Positions 26,367-34,672 of a DNA stretch of 64,000 bases are shown here, in pieces (the first letter of the stretch is position 1; the number at the start of each line of letters is the position of its first letter). Both the position numbers and the translations under genes were made by a program. The stretch covers positions 4,121,501 to 4,185,500 of the forward strand of contig NZ_CP108080.1 of assembly GCF_036181745.1 (NCBI RefSeq). Reading direction: 5' to 3'. Source of the DNA: Streptomyces sp. NBC_00259 (GTDB lineage Bacteria > Actinomycetota > Actinomycetes > Streptomycetales > Streptomycetaceae). The notes below the pieces were generated by a model. The model was not told the DNA's origin. It ran no database searches and was given only the letters and a program-made list of their open reading frames with translations.

Positions 26367-27550
26367 ACGGCCTCCAGGGGGTTCAGCCGGACTTGTTCCA
26401 GCGCCTTGGCCAGGCTCCGCGCCGTCGTCTCCCAGCCGGCCAGGGCTGTGCGCCGCCGGCGCGCGGCCGCTTTCGAACGGCGGCGTTCGCCGGGCTCGGC
26501 GAGCCAGTGACGCAGTGCCGCCACGAGGGCCTGCGGGTCCTGCGGCGGTACGAGGACGCCCGGCACGCTGCCGTCGGGTGTCCGCCCGACCGCTTCCGGG
26601 AGTCCGCCGACGGCCGTCGCGAGTACGGGAACGCCCCGCGCGAGCGCCTCGGTCGCGACCATGCCGTACGTCTCGTTGTGCGAGGCGAGCACGAGGAGGT
26701 CGGCGGCGGCGTAGCTCGCGTTCAGCTCGGGGCCGGTCCGGGGGCCGGCGAGGTGCACCCGGTCGCCGAGGCCGTGTTCCTCGACCAGCTCCCGCAACCG
26801 GGCGACGTAGTCGGGGGCTTGGCCCAGGCTGCCGACGAGGACGCAGCTCCACGGCAGGCCGGCGACGGCCGCCAGGGCCTCCACCAGTTCGTGCTGTCCC
26901 TTGCGCGGGGTCACCGAGGCGACGCACAGCAGACGTGGGGCGGCGCTGTCCGTGTCGTCGTACGCGGCACCGGCCGGATCGCCGTTCGCGATGCTGTTCG
27001 CGGTGCTGTTCGCGGTGCTGTTCGCCAGGGGCGCGACATCGGCTCCCGGGGCGGCGACATGGACCCGGCCGGGGGCGAGCCCGTGGAGCTCCACGAGCCG
27101 GCGCGCCGCCCATTCGCTGGTCGCCACGACCGCCGCAGCGGCCCGCAGCGTCCTGCGTTCCCCGGCCTCCAGCGCCGCGGCCGCCTCCGGGGCGAGCCCG
27201 GTCTCGTCGCCCAGCGGCAGATGCACCAGCACCGTCAGGCGCAGCCGTTCGGCCTCGGGGACGACGATGTCGGGCGCCGCGCAGGCGACCAGTCCGTCGA
27301 GAAGGACGAGGCTGCCGTCCGCCGACTCACGGAGCACCCGGGCCAGTTCGGCGCGCGCGCCGTCTCCGGGCCGCGGCCAGTCGCCCGTGACGGTGTGCTC
27401 GTGGAGCTGCCAGCCGAGCTGGGGCAGCTCCCGGCACACCCTGCGGTCGTAGGTGTTGCCTCCGCTCGGCGCGGCCGGGTCGTCGACGGTGCCGGGCATC
27501 ACGATCCGGACCGAACGCTCGGGCACCGGTGTGCCGGCCGCCTCGTTCAC
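26363..27550 (-). CDS. GT4-family glycosyltransferase
   Basis: A 395-residue GT-B glycosyltransferase. The N-terminal acceptor domain begins VRIVMPGTVDDPAAPSGGNTYD. The C-terminal nucleotide-sugar domain has LLCVASVTPRKGQHELVEAL and ends with the GT4 Glu-x7-Glu motif (ASHNETYGMVATEALARG). A polar insertion of about 15 residues with NSTANSTANSIANGD-type repeats lies near residue 175-190, between the two domains. GTG 27550 overlaps the PTPS-like stop. The donor and acceptor are unknown. Confidence 0.87.
   Translation of the reverse strand: MNEAAGTPVPERSVRIVMPGTVDDPAAPSGGNTYDRRVCRELPQLGWQLHEHTVTGDWPRPGDGARAELARVLRESADGSLVLLDGLVACAAPDIVVPEAERLRLTVLVHLPLGDETGLAPEAAAALEAGERRTLRAAAAVVATSEWAARRLVELHGLAPGRVHVAAPGADVAPLANSTANSTANSIANGDPAGAAYDDTDSAAPRLLCVASVTPRKGQHELVEALAAVAGLPWSCVLVGSLGQAPDYVARLRELVEEHGLGDRVHLAGPRTGPELNASYAAADLLVLASHNETYGMVATEALARGVPVLATAVGGLPEAVGRTPDGSVPGVLVPPQDPQALVAALRHWLAEPGERRRSKAAARRRRTALAGWETTARSLAKALEQVRLNPLEAV
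26981..27028 (-). repeat. 12-bp tandem repeats in the GT4 linker
   Basis: Four 12-bp units start at 26981, 26993, 27005 and 27017; the central two are identical. They encode an Ala-Asn-Ser-Thr/Ile/Gly repeat in the interdomain linker. Expansion or contraction would keep the frame. Confidence 0.85.
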
Positions 27551-27945
27551 AGAGTCCGCTCGTAACTGGCCCAGGCGATGTGGGACTCGTGCAGCGTGAC
27601 CGTGATGCCGGTCAGGCCGCGTGCTCCCTCGCCCAGCGCCCCCTCGTGCACCCGGTCGGCCAGGCGGTCGGCGATGACCTTCGCCAGGTACTCGGTCGAG
27701 GTGTTGACGCCGGCGAAGGCGGGTTCGTCGTCGAGATTGCGGTAGTTGAACGCGCCCACCACGCCGTTCAGTTCACTGGTGGCCAGTCCGATGTCGACCA
27801 CGATGTTGTCGGCGTCCAGCTCGGGACGGCGGAAGGTGGCGTCCACCAGAAACGTCGCTCCGTGCAGTCGCTGCGCGGGTCCGAAGACCTCGCCGCGGAA
27901 GCTGTGAGCGATCATGAGGTGTTCGCGGACTGTGACGCTGAACAA
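27547..27945 (-). CDS. 6-pyruvoyltetrahydropterin synthase-fold protein with degenerate zinc site
   Basis: A 132-residue T-fold protein. It keeps the N-terminal strand FSVTVREHLMIAHSF (His14) and the C-terminal pterin-anchoring Glu in TLHESHIAWASY. The zinc-binding HGHNY motif of true PTPS/QueD enzymes is HGATF here, so the second motif His is Ala; the catalytic Cys region is also not recognisable. From memory, the S. coelicolor homologue SCO6650 has a PTPS fold without zinc or activity but with a pterin-like pocket. The first gene of the coupled minus-strand operon. It may bind or transform a pterin/pyrimidine intermediate by a different mechanism. Confidence 0.85.
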   Translation of the reverse strand: MFSVTVREHLMIAHSFRGEVFGPAQRLHGATFLVDATFRRPELDADNIVVDIGLATSELNGVVGAFNYRNLDDEPAFAGVNTSTEYLAKVIADRLADRVHEGALGEGARGLTGITVTLHESHIAWASYERTL

Positions 27946-28030
27946 CGGCTGTGACCTCCGGGTCCGATGGATCTGGCCTGCGGTTCCTGCCCTTCACTAC
28001 GGCTGGAGCATGCCGCGTGTTCATCCGCGT

Positions 28031-28125
28031 GTCAGGCGTGATCCACGGCGGCGTGTCGGACCCGATCCGCGGTGGAGCGTCAGGCGTGACCGCCGGTGGG
28101 CGTCAGGCGCGATCCCCGGTGGCGG
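28031..28125. repeat. Four imperfect ~24-bp tandem repeats between PTPS-like and dehydrogenase genes
   Basis: Units start at 28031, 28055, 28079 and 28102 (periods 24, 24, 23), each of the form GTCAGGCGTGATCC.CGGYGG. The last one includes the dehydrogenase stop codon. Each unit ends in the GTCAGGC(G) that contains the stop sequence on the minus strand, suggesting duplication of the gene's 3' end. Confidence 0.75.
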
Positions 28126-29101
28126 GCGTGTCGTACAGCACGCGGTGGCACAGCCCGGGAAGCTCGCCCGCGGCGATCCTGGCCATGGCCTTCGGCAGGT
28201 CCTCGAAGGCGCACTCGCCGGTGACCAGGGCGTCGAAGGCGGGGTCGGCGAGCAGTTCGAGCGACAGCGCCAGCCGGTCGGCGAAGCTGCGGCGCGAGCG
28301 GCGGGCCTCGGACACCCTGCCCACCTGGCTGCCGCGGAGCACCAGCCGCCCGGAGTGGAAGGCCTCCCCGAGCGGCACGCTGATCCGGCGGTCGCCGTAC
28401 CAGCTCAGCTCCAGGACGGTGCCCTCCGGGGCGAGGAGCTCCAGTGCACGCGTGAGCCCGGCCTCGGTGGCGCTCGCGTGGACGACGAGGTCGCAGTCGC
28501 CCAGGGCGTCCTCGGGCAGCGCGAAGTCGACGCCCAGCGCGGCGGCCACGGCGGCGCGCGCGGGTTCGGCGTCGACCAGCTGGACGCGGACGCCGGGGAA
28601 CCTGGCCAGCAGCGCGGCGACGGAAGCGCCGATCATGCCGGCCCCGACGACGGCGATCCGGTCGCCGACCAGCGGTGCGGCGTCCCACAGGGCGTTCACC
28701 GCGGTCTCCACCGTCCCGGCCAGCACGGCCCGCCCGGCGGGGACGGTGTCCGGCACCGGGGTCACGGCGCTCGCCGGCACGACGTACCGGCTCTGGTGCG
28801 GATAGAGGCAGAAGACCGTACGGCCGACGAGATGTTGCGGCCCCTCCTCGACGATGCCCACATTGAGGTAGCCGTACTTGACGGGCCCGGGGAACTCGCC
28901 GTCCTGGAACGGCGCCCGCATGGCCGAGTGCTGACTCTCCGGTACGCCGCCGCGGAAGACGAGGCTTTCCGTGCCCCGGCTCACCCCGGAACAGAGCGTG
29001 CGCACCACCACGTCGTCATCGCCCGGCTCGGGCAGGACGACGTCCCGGATCACGCCGTGACCCGGGGAACTGAGCCAGAAGGCGCGGGCGGTGAGCTCCA
29101 T
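28103..29101 (-). CDS. Zinc-type medium-chain dehydrogenase/reductase
   Basis: A 332-residue MDR protein. It has the N-terminal GroES-like half (RTLCSGVSRGTESLVFRGG, YGYLNVGIVEEG) and a Rossmann half (IAVVGAGMIGASVAALLARFPGVRV: G-x-G-x2-G at about residue 172). The first Cys position (TLCSGVSRGTE) fits the SGxxxGTE subgroup, in which zinc binding is often lost; I cannot confirm four structural Cys. It should oxidise or reduce a sugar or alcohol intermediate. Divergent from the CDP-alcohol phosphatidyltransferase and 157 bp upstream of the PTPS-like operon. Confidence 0.85.
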   Translation of the reverse strand: MELTARAFWLSSPGHGVIRDVVLPEPGDDDVVVRTLCSGVSRGTESLVFRGGVPESQHSAMRAPFQDGEFPGPVKYGYLNVGIVEEGPQHLVGRTVFCLYPHQSRYVVPASAVTPVPDTVPAGRAVLAGTVETAVNALWDAAPLVGDRIAVVGAGMIGASVAALLARFPGVRVQLVDAEPARAAVAAALGVDFALPEDALGDCDLVVHASATEAGLTRALELLAPEGTVLELSWYGDRRISVPLGEAFHSGRLVLRGSQVGRVSEARRSRRSFADRLALSLELLADPAFDALVTGECAFEDLPKAMARIAAGELPGLCHRVLYDTPATGDRA

Positions 29102-29215
29102 CGGCGTCCTCCTGCTGAACGCTCGGGTGTCGATTTACGTTCTGAAAATCATGAGACCGCGCACACGCTACGCGGCGGTCATGGACTCTGTCACTCAGCC
29201 GGAGGGTGGTACACG

Positions 29216-29992
29216 GTGGCCCTGAGCAGCGCTTTCGAAACACGGGTGTGGCGCACGGAGACGGCTGCGGGGGCCGGCGCCCAGGCCCTGCTGCTGCTCC
29301 TTCTGGGCGCGTCGGCCGGACTGGGGGCCGTGGGCTGGCTCACGGGGCTGGCGTTCACCGTGGGCACCTGGGCGTTGCTCACGCGTGCGCTGCACCGGTC
29401 GTGGCCGCCCCGGCCGTTCGGTCCCGCCAACGGCGTGACCCTGGCCCGTACGACCCTCGTCGGCGGTGTGACCGCGCTGGTCGCGGACTCCTTCGTCGGC
29501 GCGCCCCCGGTCGCGACGCTGGTCGCGCTGACCACCGTGGCGCTGGTCCTCGACGCGGTCGACGGCCAGGTCGCCCGGCGCACCGGGACGGAGTCCTCCC
29601 TGGGCGCACGCTTCGACATGGAGGCGGACGCCTTCCTCATCCTGGTGCTGAGCGTGCACGTCGCCATGTCGCTGGGCGTCTGGGTGCTGTTGATCGGCGC
29701 CATGCGGTACGTCTTCGTGGCGGCGGCCCGGGCCCTGCCGTGGCTCAACGGGCCGCTGCCGCCGAGCATGGCCCGTAAGACGGTGGCCGCGGTGCAGGGG
29801 ATCGTCCTGCTGGTGGCCACCGCCGGGATCCTCCCGATGCCGGCCGCCTACGCGGTGGTCGGCATGGCGCTGGCGTCACTCGTCTGGTCCTTCGGGCGGG
29901 ACATCAGGGGGCTGTGGTGCCTCAGGGTCCGTGAGGGGGCACCGCTGGTCCGGCCGGCCGTGGCCCGGGCCGTGACGCACGAGCGGGTGTGA
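29216..29992 (+). CDS. CDP-alcohol phosphatidyltransferase-family membrane enzyme
   Basis: A 258-residue membrane protein with about six helices. GTG 29216 has GGAGGGTGG 6 bases upstream. The catalytic motif D-G-x2-A-R-x8-G-x3-D-x3-D is complete (DGQVARRTGTESSLGARFD, then MEAD) near residues 118-140. Such enzymes transfer a phosphoalcohol from a CDP-activated donor to a lipid or polyol. The tail overlaps the 3' end of the convergent sulfatase-like gene by 71 bp. In this locus it may attach or build the lipid part of an unknown conjugate. Confidence 0.87.
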   Translation: MALSSAFETRVWRTETAAGAGAQALLLLLLGASAGLGAVGWLTGLAFTVGTWALLTRALHRSWPPRPFGPANGVTLARTTLVGGVTALVADSFVGAPPVATLVALTTVALVLDAVDGQVARRTGTESSLGARFDMEADAFLILVLSVHVAMSLGVWVLLIGAMRYVFVAAARALPWLNGPLPPSMARKTVAAVQGIVLLVATAGILPMPAAYAVVGMALASLVWSFGRDIRGLWCLRVREGAPLVRPAVARAVTHERV

Positions 29993-31709
29993 CCCCGGAG
30001 CCGGTGGCGCCGCCCGGGCCGTACGCGGTCAGGAAGCGGTCGCGGAAGGTGTCCATCCGCCAGACCGGGGCGTCCGGGCCGGGCTCCAGGCCGTCGTGCC
30101 AGCCCCATCCGGCGATCCGGTCCAGCACGGCCGGGTCGCGCGCGAGGATCGAGACCGGTACGTCCCGCCCGAGCCTGCCGCCGGTGACGGTCGTGACGGG
30201 CTGGTGGTCGCCGAGGAAGACGAGGACGGTGTTCTCGTCGCCGTACTTCTCCACGTAGGAGATGAGGCTGTTCAGCGAGTACTCGATGGAGCGCCGGTAC
30301 TCGGTGCGCACCTGCGCGTCGTCCTTCCACACCTCCGTGGGGTCCTTGCCCTCCTCCTTGATGGAGTCGTAGACGGAGCCGTCCCCGAGTTCGTCCCAGC
30401 CGATCATCCTGGGGATCGGCGCCCAGGGGTTGTGGCTGGAGGTGAGGATGACCTCGGCCATCAGCGGCCGGTGTCCCGGCTTGCCGTGCTCAAGCCGCTC
30501 GAACGCCGCCAGGCTGAACTGGTCGGGTACGGGTGTCCAGCTGAACTTGGGGCCCTCGTACCCGAGCTGCCGGGAGTCGTAGACGTTGTCGAGGCCGTAG
30601 AACTTCCCCTCGGGCCAGGACTGGGTCACACCCGGCATGATGCCGACCGTCCGCCAGGCGCCCGTGTGCCGGAAGGCGCTCGTGAGGGTGAGGCGGTCGC
30701 TGGAGGTCAGGGTGCGGTAGCGCTGCTGGTTGCTTATCCACAGGCCCGAGTTGAAGGTGGAGTGGGCCAGCCAGCTGTGACCCCCGTACGTGGGGGAGGT
30801 GAGGAAGGCGCTCCGGGAGGAGAACCCGGCCGAGCGCAGCCGGCGCGTCCCGTCCGCGAGCACCGCGTCGACCTCCGGCGCCATCTCCGGGTCCTCGATC
30901 GCGCTGCGGCCGTAGCTCTCGACGAAGGCGAAGATGACGTCCTTGCCGCGCAGCCCGGTCAGCAGCCGGTCGGGCGGGGTGTCGCGGAAGGCGTCGGCGG
31001 AGGACTCCTCGGCGAACTCCTGTGTGTCCCGCAGGCCCGCCCGTACCTGGTGCACACGGTCCTGGACCTGGCCGGCCGTGCTCCCGGAGGCGATCGGCAG
31101 CCCGACCGCCGTGTGGAGCCCGAGTGCGGCCAAAGCCATCCAGACGGTTCCGAGTACGAGCGTGCCCCCGGCCGCGACGGCACTGTGCCGGACGACGAGA
31201 TCGCTCACCCGGACGACCGCCAGCACGACGAGGACGAGCAGGGCGAGGACGAGGACCACGACCCCGATCTCGGCGCCGATCGCGCCGGCCGGGCCGATGG
31301 CGTCCTCGAGGAACGACTCGGCGTCGTCGAGCAGCGCCCAGTCGAGCACCAGGTCGAACGGCCGGCCGAGGACGGAGAAGAAGCCCATGTCGAGGAACTT
31401 CAGGACGGTCACCACGCCCAGCCCCGCGCCGGCGAGCACCGCCACGACGCGCCGCGCCCGCGGTGGCAGGACGAGCAGGAGGGCGGTGCCGAAGAGCGCT
31501 TCCACGGGGATGCGCGTGAAGACGCCGGGCGTGATGTAGGGGAGCTTGTTCGGCAGGAGGAGGGCGAGCAGCACCAGCAGCACGGCCAGCGCCGTGGTCA
31601 CGCTCCTCACCGTGAGGCGGCGCCGCGGCGGTGGGCTCTCCTTCCCGGCCTCCGTGTCCCTGTCCGTATCGGTGTCCAGTACCTGGCGAGAGCGTGTCAA
31701 GAGCGACAC
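29922..31709 (-). CDS. Alkaline phosphatase/sulfatase-fold membrane enzyme (phosphoglycerol transferase-like)
   Basis: A 595-residue protein from GTG 31709 (AAGGA 7 bases upstream). Four to five membrane helices occupy residues about 35-200. The extracytoplasmic catalytic domain from about 240 carries IFAFVESYGRSAIED (metal Glu), SPTYGGHSWLAHSTFNSG and the metal pair in LVFLGDHQPVTTV. The layout resembles LtaS/phosphoglycerol transferases. It probably cleaves or transfers a phospho-group on an external lipid or glycan. The last 24 codons overlap the convergent phosphatidyltransferase gene. Confidence 0.85.
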   Translation of the reverse strand: MSLLTRSRQVLDTDTDRDTEAGKESPPPRRRLTVRSVTTALAVLLVLLALLLPNKLPYITPGVFTRIPVEALFGTALLLVLPPRARRVVAVLAGAGLGVVTVLKFLDMGFFSVLGRPFDLVLDWALLDDAESFLEDAIGPAGAIGAEIGVVVLVLALLVLVVLAVVRVSDLVVRHSAVAAGGTLVLGTVWMALAALGLHTAVGLPIASGSTAGQVQDRVHQVRAGLRDTQEFAEESSADAFRDTPPDRLLTGLRGKDVIFAFVESYGRSAIEDPEMAPEVDAVLADGTRRLRSAGFSSRSAFLTSPTYGGHSWLAHSTFNSGLWISNQQRYRTLTSSDRLTLTSAFRHTGAWRTVGIMPGVTQSWPEGKFYGLDNVYDSRQLGYEGPKFSWTPVPDQFSLAAFERLEHGKPGHRPLMAEVILTSSHNPWAPIPRMIGWDELGDGSVYDSIKEEGKDPTEVWKDDAQVRTEYRRSIEYSLNSLISYVEKYGDENTVLVFLGDHQPVTTVTGGRLGRDVPVSILARDPAVLDRIAGWGWHDGLEPGPDAPVWRMDTFRDRFLTAYGPGGATGSGVTPARASRPGPRPAGPAVPPHGP

Positions 31710-32353
31710 CCGAAGGTCCTTCCGCGCGGGGCCCGGTGGTTGGCGCGGGCGGCTCGGGACGCCGGGGCCGCGGTTACCTGTACGGCTCACAGGCGGTTTC
31801 AGTTCAAGCGCCGGGAAACGCCTCCCAGCTTCCCTCACTCCAGCGGGAGTTGCGGAAACCGTACGGGGATCCGGCGCACGGTCGACGGCTGGTCCGGCGG
31901 CCGGTTGGGCGCCGGTTCGGCGGAACACCGGCACTTAACATGGCTATTCGTCCCGGTATCAAGGAGAGCAGCGCGGCGCCGCCGCGGAGGCGGCGGGCCG
32001 GCTGCGCGGGCGCGGGCTCAATGTGGAGCTGTACCACCAGCCGGACAAGGTGGCGAAGCAGGTGCGGTACGCCTCGCGCAAGGGCATTCCGTTCGTGTGG
32101 TTCCCTCCGTTCGCGCCGGGCCGCCCGCACGAGGTGAAGGACCTCGCGACCGGCGAACAGGTCGTGTCCGACGTCGAGACCTGGCGGCGCCCCTGGCGGC
32201 GCCCCTGACGGTGGTCCCGGCGGTGGCCGCCGGAACGGATGTGCGCCGGGCCCGTGCGCTCGCGTCGGCGTGCGCACGGGCCCGGGCTTCCCCCGTCCCA
32301 CCCCCGTATGTCCGTCCCCCGGGCTCCCCGTTCCCGTTCCCCGTGGGGCCGGA
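31710..32353. other. 644-bp region without an intact gene
   Basis: Between the sulfatase-like start and the flotillin stop there is no intact gene. 31710-31960 contains the sulfatase-like upstream region and nothing else recognisable. 31965-32208 is a histidyl-tRNA synthetase remnant. 32209-32353 is C-rich sequence with no supported feature. Confidence 0.6.
31965..32208 (+). pseudogene. C-terminal remnant of a histidyl-tRNA synthetase
   Basis: Translated from 31965, the frame reads like the anticodon-binding end of an actinobacterial HisRS paralogue: RLRGRGLNVELYHQPDKV, then AKQVRYASRKGIPFVWF, then HEVKDLATGEQVVSDVETW, followed by a duplicated WRRP and TGA. The catalytic core is absent and a TAA lies at 31936 in the same frame. 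No start with a ribosome-binding site is present. I read it as a decayed hisS-like gene after a deletion of about 1 kb. Confidence 0.75.
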
Positions 32354-33784
32354 CTAGCCGGTGATCTCGATCGACCCGTTCGCGCTCGCCGAGGGCGAAG
32401 CGGCGGCCTTGCCGCCCGACCGTGCGGTCAGGCCCTTCAGCAACTCGGCGAGATCGACACCGGTGGTCGCGCCGAGCAGTTCCATGCCCTGGGCGACGTT
32501 GTCGGCGACCGTGCGCGGCAGTTGGCCGGCGCCGTCGGTGGAGATGACGGTCAGCTTGTCGATCGCGGCGAGCGGCTCGGCCGCCTTCCCGACGACCTGC
32601 GGCAGGACCTCGACCAGCATCTGGAGGACGGCCGCGTCGCCGTACCGCTCGAAGGCGTCGGCCTTCTTCTGCATGGCCTCGGCCTCGGCGGAGCCCTTGG
32701 CGGCGATGGCGGAGGCCTGCGCCTCGCCCTCGATGCGTACGGCGTCGGCGAGCGCGGCACGGTGGGCCTTCTCGCCCTCACCGGTCAGACGGGCGCGCTG
32801 GGCGTCCGCCTCCGCCTCCTTGACCAGGGCGATACGACGGGCCTCCGCCTCCTGCTCCGCCTGGTAGCGGGCGGCGTCGGCGGGCTTGCGCACCTGGGTG
32901 TCCAGCTCCCGGTCCGTCAGCGCGGCCTGCCGCTCGGCGACCTTCTCCTGCTGGCTCAGGATCTCCTGCCGGCGGTCGGCCTCGGCGAGCGGACCGGCGG
33001 CGGCGGCCCTCGCGGCCGCCTCGTCCGTCTCGGCCTTGATCTCGGCCTGCTTGAGCGCGAACGTCCGCTGCGCGATCGCGATCTCCTCCTCGGCCTTCAG
33101 CCGCGCCTGTTCCGAGGCCCGCCGCGCGACGGCCTCGGCGATGTCCGCCTCCTGCTTGGCGCGGGCGGCCTCGGGCCGGCCGAGGTCCTCGAGGTAGGAG
33201 CCCTCGGTGGTGATGTCCTGGATCTGGAAGGCGTCGAGCACCAGGCCCTGCCCGGACAGGCTCGCCTCGGCCTCTTCCGCGACCTGTCCGGCGAACGCCG
33301 CACGGTCACGGATGATGTCCTCGACCGACATCCGGCCGACGATCGACCGGAGCGCGCCGGAGAGCACTTCCTGGGTGAAGCCGACGATGCCGTTCTGCTG
33401 CATCAGGAAGCGCTGGGCGGCGGCCCGGATGGAGTCCTCGGTCCCGCCGACCTTGACGATCGCCACGCCCTCCAGATTCGCCTTCACACCGCGCAGGGTG
33501 ACCGCTCCCCGCACGGCGACGGGGATGTGCCGGCTGGACAGGTCGAGCGTGAACTTCTGCTGGACGAAGGGGACGACGAAGACACCTCCGCCGACGACGA
33601 CCTTCTGGCCGCTGTTGTCGGTGAAGACCCGGCCCGTCGCCGGATCGGTGGCCTTCTTGCCGCGGCGTCCGGTGATGATGAACGCCTCGCTGGGGCCTGC
33701 GACCTTGTAGCGGGTGACGACGACGAGGGCGAGCAGTACGGCGAGTACGACGATGCCCACCACGGCGGCGAGAACTGGGCTCAT
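32354..33784 (-). CDS. Flotillin-like SPFH-domain membrane protein
   Basis: A 476-residue protein. It has one N-terminal membrane helix (VLAAVVGIVVLAVLLALVVV), an SPFH/band-7 domain at residues about 30-190 (AFIITGRRGKK, VPFVQQKFTLDLSS) and a long Ala/Glu/Lys-rich coiled coil at about 190-370 with EA-rich repeats. A final helical segment precedes a Ser/Ala tail. This is the flotillin/FloT architecture. Flotillins scaffold ordered membrane domains. ATG 33784 has AGGGGA 5 bases upstream. It lies 178 bp after an NfeD-like gene on the same strand, the classic flotillin-NfeD pairing. Confidence 0.9.
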   Translation of the reverse strand: MSPVLAAVVGIVVLAVLLALVVVTRYKVAGPSEAFIITGRRGKKATDPATGRVFTDNSGQKVVVGGGVFVVPFVQQKFTLDLSSRHIPVAVRGAVTLRGVKANLEGVAIVKVGGTEDSIRAAAQRFLMQQNGIVGFTQEVLSGALRSIVGRMSVEDIIRDRAAFAGQVAEEAEASLSGQGLVLDAFQIQDITTEGSYLEDLGRPEAARAKQEADIAEAVARRASEQARLKAEEEIAIAQRTFALKQAEIKAETDEAAARAAAAGPLAEADRRQEILSQQEKVAERQAALTDRELDTQVRKPADAARYQAEQEAEARRIALVKEAEADAQRARLTGEGEKAHRAALADAVRIEGEAQASAIAAKGSAEAEAMQKKADAFERYGDAAVLQMLVEVLPQVVGKAAEPLAAIDKLTVISTDGAGQLPRTVADNVAQGMELLGATTGVDLAELLKGLTARSGGKAAASPSASANGSIEITG

Positions 33785-33962
33785 GCAAATCCCCTAGCGT
33801 GAAGAACGGTTCGGACAGAAGGCCAGAAGGTCAGAAGGCCGCAGTGGCCGGGTCGGCCGGGCCGGGCCGCTGGCCCAGGCCCTTGAGCCGGGTCGAAGCC
33901 GGCTCCTGGGGCGGGTCCGGCGGCGGGGCCTGAGGCGGTTTCGGAGGCGGGTTCGGAGCCGG

Positions 33963-34466
33963 TCAGTGTTCGACGGGTCGCACCACGACGGACGTCGCCG
34001 ACGGAGTCGACTCGACCCACACCTCGGCGCCGCGGGCCACCGGGGCCGAGCTTCTGGCCGCGTACTTCGTGGGCCGGCCCCCGTGGTACAGCAGCACCTC
34101 GCCGTATCCGTCGGCAGGGATGCCCGTGACCACCGTGCCCGTGCTGCCCACGAGGTCTTCGCCACGTGGCGCGTCGGCGCCACGGTCGCTCATCAGCGCC
34201 CGGCTGAACCGCCACGTCGCCCAGCCGGCCCCCGCTCCGGCCACGGCCCCGATCCCTGACGCGGCGGCCGTCCCCAGGCTCGTGGTGCCGAGCGTGAGGG
34301 CGCCGGCGAAACCGAGCATCGACACGAACCCGGCGATCACGGGCAGCGACAGCAGCCCGTCGAGACCGGCCGGCGCGTCGAAGATCCCGTCGAGCACCCC
34401 GTCGAAGATCAGCGCGAGCACCAGCAGGACGAGACCGGCGATGCCGAGACCAAGAAACCAGCCCAC
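33963..34466 (-). CDS. NfeD-like membrane protein paired with flotillin
   Basis: A 167-residue protein from GTG 34466, favoured by GGGGAGG 8 bases upstream; an ATG at 34505 is an alternative. Two or three membrane helices occupy residues 1-85 (GWFLGLGIAGLVLLVLALIF, LPVIAGFVSMLGFAGAL). A C-terminal OB-fold-like strand domain follows (GEDLVGSTGTVVTGIP, GYGEVLLYHGG), as in NfeD1b/YuaF proteins. Such proteins work with flotillins in membrane organisation. The 33785-33962 gap downstream is low-complexity GC-rich sequence. Confidence 0.8.
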   Translation of the reverse strand: MGWFLGLGIAGLVLLVLALIFDGVLDGIFDAPAGLDGLLSLPVIAGFVSMLGFAGALTLGTTSLGTAAASGIGAVAGAGAGWATWRFSRALMSDRGADAPRGEDLVGSTGTVVTGIPADGYGEVLLYHGGRPTKYAARSSAPVARGAEVWVESTPSATSVVVRPVEH

Positions 34467-34672
34467 TTCCCCCGCCTCCCCGTACTCGTGGACTCCCGAG
34501 GCCATCTCGATGCTGACACAGAAGGGATGGTTCAGACATTGCCTGGTTCCGGCAATCTTTACGCGTTCTTGATGCCGCAGTCGCACCGGGGACCCGCCTC
34601 CGCCCGTCTGACACCCTGGTGAAACCTCGCGCCAGGAACTCGTCATCGGCGCATCACGATTCAGGGGGACGC

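Noticed and set aside
30096..32357. Long plus-strand open frame (753 codons) opposite the sulfatase-like gene
   Set aside because: Composition is Asp/Arg/Gly/Val shadow of a well-supported minus-strand gene; no ribosome-binding site or domain.
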